NCBI GenBank assembly: GCA_934636245.1
Contig: CAKUAI010000001.1
Location: 258,222 to 322,221 of the forward strand
From: an uncultured Coriobacteriales bacterium
GTDB lineage: Bacteria > Actinomycetota > Coriobacteriia > Coriobacteriales > UMGS124
Reading direction: 5' to 3'
Length of the DNA: 64,000 nt
This document shows positions 1-10,370 of this stretch, one piece after another (position 1 is the first letter of the stretch; each line of letters begins with the position of its first letter). The translations under genes and the position numbers were made by a program. Under the pieces are notes generated by a model. It made no database searches. It was given only the letters and a program-made list of their open reading frames with translations, and was not told the origin of the DNA.

Positions 1-1
1 C

Positions 2-355
2 ACCGACATCGAGGCCACGCGCAGGGTCTATGAGCGCACGGCGCGGCACAAGAGCTTCTTCGTCCAGCTGCCCAATCAGACGGGGGAGAACAGCTTCCGG
101 GTGCTGTGCAACGCATGGCTGCGCCGCACCTACAGGGAGAGGTTCGTGCGGCCCACTCTGCCTGCTACCGAGCGCGCCTATCGCGAGATGTGCATCGACA
201 TGTACTGCTTCGGCAGCACCGAGACGTTCCTCGCTTGGTGCGCCTCGGGCATGAAAGCCCCGGTAGAAGCTCTCGTGCGCGCCGTGTACGACATGACGCC
301 GGCGTTCGCCAAGCCCGACCGCGAGGCCCTCCCCGCGCGCCCGAAGGTGTCGTAG
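2..355 (+). CDS. TetR-type transcriptional regulator, C-terminal part (5' truncated by window edge)
   Basis: The frame is open from the first bases of the window to a TAG at 353-355, giving about 117 residues without the N-terminus. The visible part is mostly helical, with patches such as ERTARHKSFF, NAWLRRTYRERF and FGSTETFLAWCASGMKAP. This resembles the C-terminal ligand-binding half of short TetR/AcrR-family regulators; the DNA-binding helix-turn-helix would lie outside the window. It converges on the two ABC transporter genes at 423-4093, so it may or may not control them. The TetR assignment rests on overall pattern, not on a decisive motif, and the missing N-terminus prevents confirmation. 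Confidence 0.55.
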   Translation, partial: TDIEATRRVYERTARHKSFFVQLPNQTGENSFRVLCNAWLRRTYRERFVRPTLPATERAYREMCIDMYCFGSTETFLAWCASGMKAPVEALVRAVYDMTPAFAKPDREALPARPKVS

Positions 356-375
356 GGAGGGCCGGTCGCACCTGG

Positions 376-409
376 ATGTCTCAAAGCGACGGGTGCGTTG
401 CGTCATTTT
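376..409. repeat. REP-like intergenic repeat, copy A
   Basis: It contains CAAAGCGACGGGTGCGTTGC followed by GTCATTTT, matching the core of copies near 4203 and 4286 (GACGGGTGCG with a flanking TGCGTCA arm). It lies just beyond the stop of the ABC gene at 423. The left arm (TGTCTCA) is degenerate relative to TGACGCA. Confidence 0.5.
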
Positions 410-422
410 GCGGCGCTGATTG

Positions 423-2195
423 TCAGCCCATGCGCCATCCCGCGCTTTCGCGCTGCAGGGCCACCATGCGGGCGAACTCGCCGTTTGCGGCAAGCAGGTC
501 GGCGGGGCTGCCTTGTTCGGCGACGCGGCCGTCCTTGAGCACCACAACCTTGTCGGCGTTTTCCACCGTGCGCATGCGGTGGGCGATGACGATGACCGTT
601 TTGCCTGCAAGCAGGCGTGAGAGAGCCTGCTGAACCTGAGACTCGTTCTCCACGTCGAGCGATGCGGTGGCCTCGTCGAGCAACACCATGGGCGCGTCCT
701 TGAGGAGCGCCCGGGCAATCGAGATGCGCTGGCGCTCGCCTCCGGAGAGTTTGCCGCCGTTCTCGCCGATCATGGTGTCGTAACCCTGTGGCAGGCGCCT
801 CACGAACTCGTCGCAGTTGGCGGCGCGCGCCGCTGCCAGCACCTCCTCGTCGGTGGCATCGCGCCGGCCAAGGCGGATGTTGCCCATCACCGTGTCATCG
901 AAGAGCAGCACGTCCTGAAACACCACGGCCCAGTCGCGCAGCAGGACCTCGGGGTCGACCGTCGCCACATCCACCCCGCCTACGCGCACGGTGCCCGCCG
1001 TGGCGTCCCAAAAGCGGGCCGCAAGGCGCGCGCAGGTCGACTTACCGCTGCCAGAAGGTCCAACGAGGGCGGTGACCTGGCCTTCCTTTGCCACGAAGCT
1101 CACGTCGGCCAAAACTTTGTCGCCCGCACGGCCGTCGGGCCCGGCCCCGTAGCTGAACGCCACATGCTCAAACTCCACGTCGTGGTTGGACGGGGCGAAC
1201 GTCGTCGAACCGGTGGCGATGGGCTCATCGAGAATCTCATGCATGCGCTTGGCCGAGGTTGCGGCTGCGAAGAGCTCCGACAGGCACATGAGGCACTGGT
1301 CGAAGGGGTTGTAAAGTCGGCTCACCACGAGCAGGAACGCGAAAAGCCCCATGAAGCCGATCTGCCCCGAGACGACCAGGTTCGCACCTACGAGCAGGGT
1401 CGTCGCCACGCCCAGGCGCAGCACCGCCATGGCGGAGTTCACGATGATGCCGTTGACGAGCTCGCCTGTGCGCATGGCGGCCTCGGAGGCGTCGATGGTG
1501 GCGTGCAGGCCTTGCAGATAGGCCTCCTCATGGTTGGAGGCGCGGATCTCGCGCACGCAGTCGAGCGTCTCCTGGATGTGGTCGGAGGTCTCCACGGCCG
1601 TCTGCCTCACATGCTCCATGATCGGCGCCATGGGCTTGCGCGTGGCAAAGAGCAGGGCAAACGCAACGGGGATGCTCCAGAACGGCGCAATTGCCAGCTG
1701 CCAGGAGAAGCATACGCATCCGATGAAGACAACGACACTGGAGAGAGCCGCGCCGTAGAGCACGGCCAGCGCGTGGCTGTAGGCATGCTCCATCACCTGC
1801 ACGTCTGACAGAACGGTGGAGGTGAGGTCGGCCAGGTCGCGGCGGCCGAAAAACGACAGGGGCAGCTTGCGCAGGCGCTCGGCAATCTCTATGCGCTGCT
1901 TGCCGCTCTCCTCGTAGAACACGTTGTAGGTGTAGTGGTACTGGAACCACGTGCAGGCAAAGAGGGCGACGACAAACACGGTCAGCCCCAGGGCAAAGTC
2001 GCCGACACCGGGCAGGCCCGCACCTTGGGTGAGCGTGTTCACGAGCGCGTCCACGGCCAGGTAGAGGGCGGCCGCGCCTGCCATCACCACGACGTTGACT
2101 GCGGCGGTCCACAAGGTTCCCTGGTAGACGCTGTGCACGCCCTTGTCGGACAGCGCGTATTTTTTCTTGAGAGAGGCACTTAGACGGAAAGCCAT
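423..2195 (-). CDS. ABC exporter-type half-transporter, subunit 2 (permease-ATPase)
   Basis: A 590-residue membrane protein: an N-terminal six-helix ABC exporter domain (about residues 25-310) followed by a nucleotide-binding domain. The NBD has Walker A GPSGSGKST near residue 379, signature LSGGERQR near 483, Walker B MVLLDEATASLD, and H-loop IVIAHRM. The chosen ATG overlaps the TAA of the upstream gene (TAATG), so the two are translationally coupled, and the NBD subfamily matches that partner. Such pairs form heterodimers that move drugs, peptides or, in the IrtAB/YbtPQ branch, metal-siderophore complexes. The substrate is not evident here. The frame is open further upstream, but that part lies over the partner gene and is not part of the protein. 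Confidence 0.9.
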   Translation of the reverse strand: MAFRLSASLKKKYALSDKGVHSVYQGTLWTAAVNVVVMAGAAALYLAVDALVNTLTQGAGLPGVGDFALGLTVFVVALFACTWFQYHYTYNVFYEESGKQRIEIAERLRKLPLSFFGRRDLADLTSTVLSDVQVMEHAYSHALAVLYGAALSSVVVFIGCVCFSWQLAIAPFWSIPVAFALLFATRKPMAPIMEHVRQTAVETSDHIQETLDCVREIRASNHEEAYLQGLHATIDASEAAMRTGELVNGIIVNSAMAVLRLGVATTLLVGANLVVSGQIGFMGLFAFLLVVSRLYNPFDQCLMCLSELFAAATSAKRMHEILDEPIATGSTTFAPSNHDVEFEHVAFSYGAGPDGRAGDKVLADVSFVAKEGQVTALVGPSGSGKSTCARLAARFWDATAGTVRVGGVDVATVDPEVLLRDWAVVFQDVLLFDDTVMGNIRLGRRDATDEEVLAAARAANCDEFVRRLPQGYDTMIGENGGKLSGGERQRISIARALLKDAPMVLLDEATASLDVENESQVQQALSRLLAGKTVIVIAHRMRTVENADKVVVLKDGRVAEQGSPADLLAANGEFARMVALQRESAGWRMG

Positions 2196-4093
2196 TACGC
2201 CTCGCCTCCCTTCTGAGCCGTGGTGTCCGCCGTGGTGTTGACTACCTTCCAGGCGGCGGCTTGCTCGTACTCGGCCCACATGCGGGCGTAGAGCCCCTTT
2301 GCCCTCACGAGCTCGGCATGCGTGCCCTCCTCGGCGACGCGGCCGCGATTGAGCACGACGATCTTGTCGGCGCTCACCACGGTGGAGAGGCGGTGCGCGA
2401 TCATGAGGACGGTGCGCCCCTGAGACAGCGCGGTGAACCCGCGCTGGATGAGCGCCTCGTTTTCGGGGTCGGCAAAGGCCGTGGCTTCGTCGAGCACCAC
2501 GATGGGGGCGTTTTTGAGGATGGCGCGCGCCAAGGCCACGCGCTGCACCTCTCCGCCCGACAGGTACGCACCGCCCGTGCCGAGCATGGTGTGGATGCCC
2601 CGGGGCAGCTTCTCCACGATGTCGTCGCATTGGGCGGCGTGAAGTGCCGCTTTGACCTCGTCATCCGTTGCCTCGGGACGCGCCGAGCGCACGTTGTCTG
2701 CCAGGCTTGCCCGGAAGAGCTTGTTTGTTTGGAAGACGAAGGCGACCTGATCCATGAGTGCGTGGGGGTCCATGTCACGCACGTCGACGCCGCCGACGCG
2801 CACGCTGCCCGTATCGGCGTCCCAGAAGCGGGGCACGAGGCTCGCGCAGGTGGACTTGCCCGAGCCCGACGGTCCCACGAGCGCCACGGTCGCACCTGCG
2901 GGCACGGTGAAGCTCACGTGGTCGAGCGCGGGGCAGGCGCCCCCCTCGTAGGTGAACGTCACTTCGTCGAAGACGACGTCGTTTGCCTGCGGGGTCTTGG
3001 GGCGGGGGCTCACCGGCAGGGGCTCCGTTGTCAGCACCGACTTCACGCGGCCCATGGCGTCGCTTGCCATCATGCCCGCCTCGCTGGCGAACATGACCTT
3101 GGCCAGCGCCGTGGGGATGACGGCCGAGAAGATGGCGTAGAAGCACACGTTGGTGAGGAAGCGGGCCAGGTCCGCCTCACCCGGGGCAAGCAGGAGGATG
3201 ACGGGCACAAGAAAAGCGACCATGCCGTTTTGCACGGTAAGGTTTGCTACCTGCGGTTTCATGCACACGTCTTGCGAGAAGCGCCGCGCGTTGCGCTCGT
3301 ATTCGGCAATGGCCTCGTGGAACGCCTTGAACGAGTAGACCGTCTGTTGGAACACCTTCACCACGGGAATGCCGCGCACATACTCGGTGCCGGCCTTTGA
3401 CATCTTGACGGTGGCGTCTTGGTAGTACTTCATGAACTCTTGGGCGGATTTGGAGAACATGCCTGCCATGCAGGCCACGCTCACAACGATGGCGGCCATG
3501 CACGCAAGGCCCAGGCGCCAGTCGAAAACGAAGAGCACCACGAGCATGCCGAGCACCATGGCAACAGAGCCCGCTAGGTCGGGCAGGTTGTGGGCGAGCA
3601 TGGTTTCGGTGTTGGAGGCGCACCCGTCGATGATGCGGCGCAGCTCTCCCGTGGCATGTGTGTCGAAATATCCCAGCGGCAGCGTCATGAGGTGGTCGGA
3701 TGTGGTTTTGCGGATGTTGGTGGCGCAGCGGAAGGCCGACAGGTGCGTGCACATGAGCGCGCAGAAGTACACGAGGATGCCCAGCACGGCAAATGCCACC
3801 GCCACCCAGGCGTATTGGGCAATGTTGGCAGCCTGGCTCCAGTTGGGCGCCACGGCCACCAAGTCGCGCGCCACGAGCCAGATGCAGATGTAGGGGACGA
3901 ATCCCAGCAGCTGCGCCACTGCAGCCAGGGCACATCCCAGGTAGGTGAGGGCCTTGTAATTGCCGGCGAAGTCGAGAAGCTGCGCAAGGTCGCTCTTCTC
4001 TTTGGGCTTCTTGCTCCTGGCGTTCCCGGTATCCTCAGCCGGTGCGGCTTGGGTTTTGGCCCGATTTGCGGCCCTTGACGTTTTTCCAGACAC
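2195..4093 (-). CDS. ABC exporter-type half-transporter, subunit 1 (permease-ATPase)
   Basis: A 632-residue partner of the next gene. A charged Lys/Ala-rich cytosolic N-terminus of about 35 residues precedes the six-helix transmembrane domain. The NBD carries Walker A GPSGSGKST (about 407-415), signature YLSGGEVQRVALARA, Walker B PIVVLDEATAFADPEN and H-loop LMIAHRLS. The start is a GTG at 4093 with a strong GGAGGTGAT ribosome-binding site six bases upstream. In Walker B the usual SLD after DEATA is FAD, a variation seen in IrtA/YbtP-like transporters. Together with 423-2195 it should form a heterodimer with two ATP sites. Siderophore or drug transport are both possible; no substrate-specific gene is adjacent. 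Confidence 0.9.
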   Translation of the reverse strand: MSGKTSRAANRAKTQAAPAEDTGNARSKKPKEKSDLAQLLDFAGNYKALTYLGCALAAVAQLLGFVPYICIWLVARDLVAVAPNWSQAANIAQYAWVAVAFAVLGILVYFCALMCTHLSAFRCATNIRKTTSDHLMTLPLGYFDTHATGELRRIIDGCASNTETMLAHNLPDLAGSVAMVLGMLVVLFVFDWRLGLACMAAIVVSVACMAGMFSKSAQEFMKYYQDATVKMSKAGTEYVRGIPVVKVFQQTVYSFKAFHEAIAEYERNARRFSQDVCMKPQVANLTVQNGMVAFLVPVILLLAPGEADLARFLTNVCFYAIFSAVIPTALAKVMFASEAGMMASDAMGRVKSVLTTEPLPVSPRPKTPQANDVVFDEVTFTYEGGACPALDHVSFTVPAGATVALVGPSGSGKSTCASLVPRFWDADTGSVRVGGVDVRDMDPHALMDQVAFVFQTNKLFRASLADNVRSARPEATDDEVKAALHAAQCDDIVEKLPRGIHTMLGTGGAYLSGGEVQRVALARAILKNAPIVVLDEATAFADPENEALIQRGFTALSQGRTVLMIAHRLSTVVSADKIVVLNRGRVAEEGTHAELVRAKGLYARMWAEYEQAAAWKVVNTTADTTAQKGGEA

Positions 4094-4157
4094 GGAATAT
4101 CACCTCCGTCGCGCTGTGAGCGGGCACGGCGCATGCATGTTGTTAGTAAGGGATAAC

Positions 4158-4187
4158 TTATCACATATTGTGTTAGAGATATGCAAC
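4158..4187 (-). promoter_or_regulatory. Probable promoter of the ABC pair in an AT-rich patch
   Basis: On the minus strand TTGCAT (4182-4187) is followed after 18 bases by GATAAG (4158-4163), about 65 bases before the GTG start. The patch 4140-4200 is distinctly AT-rich in a GC-rich region. Of the 398-base gap 4094-4491, the remainder holds REP-like repeats and the leader of the response-regulator gene. Confidence 0.35.
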
Positions 4188-4202
4188 TTAGTGAAAATAG
4201 AG

Positions 4203-4232
4203 TGACGCAAGGGGGACGGGTGCGCTGTGTCA
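4203..4232. repeat. REP-like intergenic repeat, copy B
   Basis: Imperfect inverted repeat: TGACGCA (4203-4209) and TGTGTCA (4226-4232) around GGGGGACGGGTGCGC, followed by TTTTGCC. The core matches copies A and C. Confidence 0.55.
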
Positions 4233-4272
4233 TTTTGCCGGCCCGGGTGGCACTCGATCGACCTTTGCCGCC

Positions 4273-4317
4273 GCCCTTGCGTGGATGACGCAAAGGGACG
4301 GGGTGCCGCGTTATTCC
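4273..4317. repeat. REP-like intergenic repeat, copy C, with overlapping hairpin
   Basis: CCCTTGCGT (4273-4281) can pair with ACGCAAAGGG (4287-4296), and TGACGCAAAGGGACGGGGTG repeats the copy A/B core. A further inverted relic (CGTCCTTGCGTGAC) lies near 4350. Confidence 0.45.
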
Positions 4318-4491
4318 GCCGTCCCATGCGTCCCTTGTTGATCGCCGTCGCCGTCCTTGCGTGACAATCGCGTCACTCCGGCCTCGCTGCCCGGCAGCCA
4401 GTGTGCCATCGTTTAAAATGCCAGGTTGGATGGTGCCGCGTGGCTTTGATGAGCCATGCGGCTTACGTGCTTGGCCCTGGAGGTGGCGTGT

Positions 4492-5172
4492 ATGGCGAAC
4501 ATCCTGGTAGTGGAGGACGACAGGGCGATCAGTGAGGGGCTCGCCGCCCTTCTGCGTGCCGACGGCCACGAGGTACGCACCTGCGCCCGGCAAGACGACG
4601 CCTTGGGCGAGCTTGCCGGCGGCGCAATCGACCTTGCCCTTGTCGACATCTCTCTCGAACAGGGGAACGGTTTTGCGGTATGCGCCGCCGCCAAGGCTTC
4701 CAGCTGCCCAAACAAGCCTGCCGTCATCTTCCTCACGGCCTCCGACGACGAGTACAGCTGCGTCGCCGGGCTCGACATGGGCGCCGACGACTACGTGTCT
4801 AAGCCCTTTCGCCCCCGTGAGCTGCTGAGTCGCATCCGCAGTGTGCTGCGCCGCACCTCAGGCTCGTCTCAGACCCTCGCCTTGGGCGACGTCGAGATCG
4901 ACGCCTCGTGCGCCACGGTGCGCAAAGCCGGCCGCGACCTGGCGCTTTCCGCCCTCGAATACCGGCTCCTGCTGCTCTTTGCCCAAAGCCCCGGCAAGCT
5001 CGTCACGCGCGAGCGCCTGCGCGAGGCCATTTGGGACGACGCGGGCGAGTACGTGAGCGACAACACGCTCAACGTCTACATCAAGCGCCTGCGCGACAAG
5101 GTGGAAGACGACCCAACCAAGCCGACGCTCATTCAGACGGTGCGCGGCCTGGGGTATCGCGCACAGGGGTAA
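4492..5172 (+). CDS. OmpR-family response regulator
   Basis: A 226-residue two-domain regulator. The receiver domain has the acidic pair in VVEDD, phospho-acceptor Asp near residue 52 (LVDIS), and the TA and K motifs (FLTAS, VSKPFRP). The C-terminal winged helix (ALEYRLLLLFAQSPGKLVTRERL to TVRGLGYRAQG) is typical of OmpR/PhoB. The ATG at 4492 is chosen because GGAGGTGG lies eight bases upstream; an in-frame ATG at 4456 has no such site. It is followed by a histidine kinase, an ABC ATPase and an FtsX permease, the order of a Bce-like peptide-sensing and detoxification module, so it probably controls that transporter. Confidence 0.93.
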   Translation: MANILVVEDDRAISEGLAALLRADGHEVRTCARQDDALGELAGGAIDLALVDISLEQGNGFAVCAAAKASSCPNKPAVIFLTASDDEYSCVAGLDMGADDYVSKPFRPRELLSRIRSVLRRTSGSSQTLALGDVEIDASCATVRKAGRDLALSALEYRLLLLFAQSPGKLVTRERLREAIWDDAGEYVSDNTLNVYIKRLRDKVEDDPTKPTLIQTVRGLGYRAQG

Positions 5173-5347
5173 GTGCGGGTCTGCCTGGCCCGTCAGCCCT
5201 CATTCGACCCCTGCCTATGACGCCGTCGGCCCCGCCCCTGAAGCCGCCACTCCCGTGCGCGCGAAGCCGTCGCTTCCGCCCCCGCAGCTGCCGCTCCCGC
5301 CCCGTCGGCAGCCGTGCCCCCATACATCCGCAGATGAAAGGCCTTCC

Positions 5348-6391
5348 ATGCAGTCCCTGCACAATCCATCGTTCGTAAAACGCCTGCTCATCGAGTGTGT
5401 CTGCATGGCCGTCATCGCCGTGGCCGCCTGGGTCATCTCCGGTCGTGCCGCCGCCATATGGGCGGGGATTGCGGGGGCGGCGGGCGTCGTCTTCTTTGTG
5501 GTCGTCTCCGAGAAGCGCTACCGCGAGATGGCGCACCTGTCCTGCGAGGTAGACGAGGTGCTGCGGTCGGGCCGCACCATCGACTTGGCCGATTATCGCG
5601 AAGGCGACCTGGCCATCCTCAAGAACCAGCTGGCAAAGATGACAGACGCCCTGCGCGAGAAGACGGCACGCTTGGGTCAGGAGAAGTCCGACCTGGCGCA
5701 TGCCCTGGCCGACGTGTCGCACCAGATACGCACCCCGCTTACGGCCATGGGGCTCACCCTGGCCGTGGCGCAGGAGGCCGACGACGAGCGCGTTCGCGCT
5801 CGTGCCCTGCGCGAGCTCGAGGGGATGCTCGAGCGCGTGGGGTGGCTCGTAAGCGCCCTGCTCAAGCTTGCAAAGGCGGACGCCGGGGCCATCACGGTGC
5901 AGGCGACCTGCGTTGAGGCGCGCCAGGTGGTTGCCCGGGCCATGGAGCCCCTCGCCGCCTCGCTCGACCTGCGCAGCGTGACCTGTCAGGTCGATTGCGA
6001 GGGCGATGCGCGTTTCACGGGCGACATGGCCTGGTCGGCCGAGGCTCTGGAGAACGTGCTCAAGAACTGCATGGAGCACACACCTGCCGGCGGCGCCATC
6101 CGCGTCGACGTGCGCCAAGACGCCCTTGCCTGCCGCATCCGTGTGACCGACACGGGCCCCGGCATCGCCCCTGATGACCTGCCTCACGTGTTCGAGCGCT
6201 TCTATCGCGGCAAAACCGCTGCTACGGCAGCAGAAGGCGAGCGTGCAGACGGTCCTCGCGCGCAGGGCTTCGGCATAGGCCTTGCACTCGCCCAGTCGCT
6301 CATGGCGGCGCAAGGGGGCACTCTGCGTGCCTCGAATGCGCCTGAGGGCGGGGCGCGCTTCGATTTCACCTTCCCCAGCGTGGTGGTGTAA
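5348..6391 (+). CDS. Membrane sensor histidine kinase
   Basis: A 347-residue kinase with two membrane segments near the N-terminus (about 11-32 and 36-53) and almost no extracellular sensor between them. A cytosolic linker helix follows, then the H-box ADVSHQIRTPLTAMG with His near 125. The catalytic domain shows an N-box (LKNCMEHTPAGG), G1 (DTGPGIAPDDLPHVFERFYRG) and G2 (GFGIGLALAQSLMA). Intramembrane-sensing kinases of this shape usually take their signal from a partner ABC transporter, and one follows at 6513. The ATG at 5348 is used because translation from the upstream in-frame ATG would add a proline-rich stretch with no sign of being real. Confidence 0.92.
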   Translation: MQSLHNPSFVKRLLIECVCMAVIAVAAWVISGRAAAIWAGIAGAAGVVFFVVVSEKRYREMAHLSCEVDEVLRSGRTIDLADYREGDLAILKNQLAKMTDALREKTARLGQEKSDLAHALADVSHQIRTPLTAMGLTLAVAQEADDERVRARALRELEGMLERVGWLVSALLKLAKADAGAITVQATCVEARQVVARAMEPLAASLDLRSVTCQVDCEGDARFTGDMAWSAEALENVLKNCMEHTPAGGAIRVDVRQDALACRIRVTDTGPGIAPDDLPHVFERFYRGKTAATAAEGERADGPRAQGFGIGLALAQSLMAAQGGTLRASNAPEGGARFDFTFPSVVV

Positions 6392-6413
6392 GACCCAATG
6401 GTGTAGGCCCCAA

Positions 6414-6444
6414 AAGTGACGGATGCGTCGCGTGCGGGTCACTT
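6414..6444. repeat. Inverted repeat related to the REP-like elements
   Basis: AAGTGAC (6414-6420) and GTCACTT (6438-6444) are perfect arms around GGATGCGTCGCGTGCGG, in the 121-base gap between the kinase and the ABC ATPase. Its TGCGTCGCGTGCGGGTCA content echoes the copies near 0.4 and 4.2 kb. Confidence 0.35.
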
Positions 6445-6512
6445 GCGTGAAAGTGCAGCCTGTCATTGTGGTAGGCGTCAAGCAATTCCCACCTCGTGAT
6501 GAAAGGCAGATC

Positions 6513-7192
<680 letters not shown>

Positions 7193-7193
<1 letters not shown>

Positions 7194-10100
7194 TGGGAGC
7201 TAAGAAAACCGAACAGGCCGCAGCGGGCACGGGCGCGGTCCGGCCGCATGTGGTGCGTTCCTTCACCTTACGCAACCTCGCCAAGAACCGCGCCCGCTCG
7301 ATTGTCACCATCGTAGGCATTGCGCTGTCGTGCGCGCTGCTCGCGGCCGTGCTTCTGTGCGTGAGCAGCCTCACCGCCTACATGCGCGACGTTGAGCTTG
7401 CCCGCGACGGCGCGTGGATGGCAAGCGTCATCACGACTGATGAGGACGCGATTGCCCAGGCTCGCGCCGACGGGCAGGTAAGCGGCCTTACCGACCTCAC
7501 CTATGTGGGCCAGATGCAATCCTTCGACGCTGCCAAAGAGGACCCCGCCGATGCGGTGTCCGCCCAGCTGCATATCCAAGCCATCGACGGCAATCTTGCG
7601 CAGCTCTGTACCATCCGGCTCAGCGACGGCCGCCTGCCGCAAAACTCGCACGAGATCGTCCTCAACAAGAAGTACCAGGGAACGACCGAGCTCACCGACC
7701 AGCCCTGCGAGCTCGGCAGTACCTTCTCGGGCGAGCTCGCCCTGCGCGGCCTTGCGGGCGACGAGGCGCGCCGCTTCGACTTGGGCACGGGCTTTGGCGC
7801 TTTTGGCGAGGAAGGTCTGGTGCCTTCGGGCGTCGAGGCCACATACACGGTGGTGGGCTTCTACGACACCGACTGGTCTGCGACCCTCACCTGGTGCACC
7901 GACTCCGCGCTTGTCCTTGAGTCCGGCCAGGTCGTGGCCCCCTCGCAGGCCTATGAGGGCACCGTCATGGCGAGCATTCAGGCGTTTTCGCCCGCATTCA
8001 CCTATGCCGACTCCGACCTCGTGACGGCGCAGGGTGCCCTGGGCGAGGAGGTCGATCACACGGTGTACCTTGCGACTCAGGGGATTTCCACCGTCGGCGA
8101 CCTTGTGACGCTTGTGGAGTCGTACTTCGGGGGTGTCTTCACCATCTCCACGCACGATTCGCTTCTGCGCTGCTTGTTCATGACCGACAGCCGTTCTGTT
8201 TGGGCGACGTTGTACCAGCTCGCGGGTATCGTGTGCGCGATCATCGTCATTGCCTCGGCGTCGCTTATCTTCAACGCGTTTGCCATTTCGGTCGCCGAAC
8301 GCACTCGCCAGTTTGGCTTGCTTTCCTCCATCGGCGCGAGCAAGCGCCAGATTCGCGCCATGGTGTTTTGGGAGGCGCTGGCGCTTGCGGTTGTGGGCAT
8401 TCCTGCTGGTCTTTTGCTGGGCGTGGCCGGATCGGCCGTGGTGCTCGGTTCCATTTCCGGCCAGCTGGCCAGTGTTTTGGGCGCAACCACTGATTCCCCT
8501 GTTCCCTTCACCCTCAGCGTTGACGCGTTCTCTCTTGCCCTGGCTGCCCTGCTCGCTCTTGTGGTCGTGATGCTGAGTGCCTGGGTGCCGTCGCGCCGCG
8601 TGGCCAGCGTGAGCGCCGTCGAGGCCCTGCGCAACGTGAACGACGTGCGCCTTTCCCGCCGGCAACTGCGCCGCGCTCGCTCATGCGCCTCTGACCCTTG
8701 GAAGCCGCGCGCCTTTGAGGTGGGTGCGCATGTCCTTGGGGTACCGGGCGCCCTCGCGTCACGCTCGTCCTCTCGCGGTCCCGCCAGGGCACGCGTCGCC
8801 TCGGCTTCGCTTGCCATCGCCATCGTGCTGTTCGTCACGGCGGGCTCCTTCGGCGACGCGCTCAAGGCAATCACGGGCGCCACGACCGAGGAATACGATT
8901 ACGACATCTCGGTCTTGGCGTACTCTTCCCAAGACGGTGACGTTTCTCGTGCGCAAGCCGTGTACCAGGAGCTTTGCAACGTCGGAGGCGTGCAGGGCAA
9001 GGGTGCTATCGCATTGGTGAGCCTGCCGGCTTCAATGCCTGTCTCTATGGCCGGCACCGACGCCTACGGCTACGACGACGGAACCGGCGCCTTCCAACAT
9101 CAAGTGTCTCTCGTTTTCGTTGACGATGAGACGTACCGTGCCTATCTGGACCAGCTTGGCCTGAATGCCGACGAGTACCTCGATGCCTCGCATCCCAGGG
9201 CGCTTGCGTACAACGAGACCGGCCGCAATGACGGTGTGGGCTACGCGAACCTGCATGAGTACGCAGGTACAGGCACGGTGAGCCTTCTCGCCTATGACCT
9301 GCCGGCCGAGGCCTCCGCGCGCGGCCCGCTGTACGAAAGCCTGTACGCAAGCGACGGCTCGTATGCTGCAGACGCGGACGCGGCCGGTGTTTGGGAGATG
9401 GTTGCGTCGGAGTACGAGTATTCGGGTTCCTCCGATGAGGGTGCGTCTTCTGAGGGTTTGGGGGCAGACTCGCAAGCCAACGCGTCTGATACCAGCCAAA
9501 CCGTGAGATACCCCCGCTCCGAGTACGCCAAGCCCCTTGCCGACATCGAGGTGGGCGCGGTTGTCGACGAGAAGCCTCAAGGTATGTCGCTCAACGTCCA
9601 GGCCGGTCTGATTGTGCCCATGTCGTTTGCAAAGACGTTGTTTGGTCAGGTCAACCTGGCTGCTGCGGCTATCGACGGCGGTTCCCTCGGTTTTGGCGCC
9701 TACTTCGACGCCGACGACCCTGCCCAGGCGACAAGCGCGATGTACAACGTCATGAACGACTCGGATTTCCTGGGTTACAGCGTCTTCAACGTGGACGAGC
9801 AGGTCAAGACCCAGACCGACATGGTGACGGTCGTGAACACGCTGTCGTACTCGTTTGCCGTAATCCTCGCGCTTGTGGCTGTGGCAAACGTCTTCAACAC
9901 GCTCGTGAGCAGCCTGCTTCTGCGCCAGCGCGAGTTTGCGGTGCTGCAGTCGGTGGGCATGTCCCGCACGGGCGTGCGTCGCATGGTGATGTGGGAGTGC
10001 GTGCGCTTTGGCGCCCGCGGTCTCATCGCCGGCCTGGCTGTGTCGTTTGTGGTGGCGTTGCTGCTCCACCGCGCCATGGAGCTTTCGTTCAGGGGACTTG

Positions 10101-10231
10101 GTTTTACCATGCCCTGGGCATCCGTGGCCATCGCATTCGCCGTCTGCATTCTGGTAACGCTTTTGGCCTGCGCTTACGGCCTCAAGCATGCCAAGACCGA
10201 CAACGTCGTGGAGGCCCTGCGCATGCAGTAG
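7193..10231 (+). CDS. Large FtsX-family ABC permease
   Basis: A 1012-residue permease with two FtsX units. The first membrane helix is near residue 37 (SIVTIVGIALSCALLAAVLL), then comes a large external domain and a three-helix FtsX block around 340-480. A re-entry helix near 540 (ASLAIAIVLFVTAGSF) leads into a second external domain with a Ser/Glu/Asp-rich insertion (about 740-770), and three C-terminal helices close the protein. The N-terminal RNLAKNRARSIVTIVGIALS and C-terminal VVEALRMQ patterns fit MacB-like/BceB-like transporters of Gram-positive bacteria. It pairs with the ATPase at 6513. The likely role is antimicrobial-peptide or envelope-stress resistance, inferred from the operon. 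A terminator follows. Confidence 0.9.
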
Positions 10232-10263
10232 CTCATGCGTTGCGCTGAATCCATCTGATAACA

Positions 10264-10301
10264 AAGGGCGAGCCCGCGATCATGCAGGCTCGCCCTTCTT
10301 T
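10264..10301 (+). terminator. Intrinsic terminator after the first ABC/two-component operon
   Basis: AAGGGCGAGCC (10264-10274) pairs perfectly with GGCTCGCCCTT (10287-10297), followed by CTTTGTG. Confidence 0.8.
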
Positions 10302-10338
10302 GTGTGTAGCCCTGGTCTGACCCATGTAACTGAACTAT

Positions 10339-10358
10339 ACTATCGTTATAACGATAGT
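10339..10358. promoter_or_regulatory. Perfect 20-bp palindromic operator before the DUF3990/XRE pair
   Basis: ACTATCGTTA and TAACGATAGT form an uninterrupted perfect palindrome that ends one base before the GGAGGTG ribosome-binding site of the gene at 10371. It is the obvious candidate autoregulatory site for the XRE protein encoded at 11032. It sits among AT-rich sequence that probably holds the promoter. Confidence 0.7.
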
Positions 10359-10370
10359 TGGAGGTGTGCA

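Noticed and set aside
423..2630. Extended 735-residue reading of the second ABC gene
   Set aside because: The first 145 residues overlap the partner gene and are Arg/Gly/His-rich noise; the ATG coupled to the upstream stop at 2195 gives a normal transporter.
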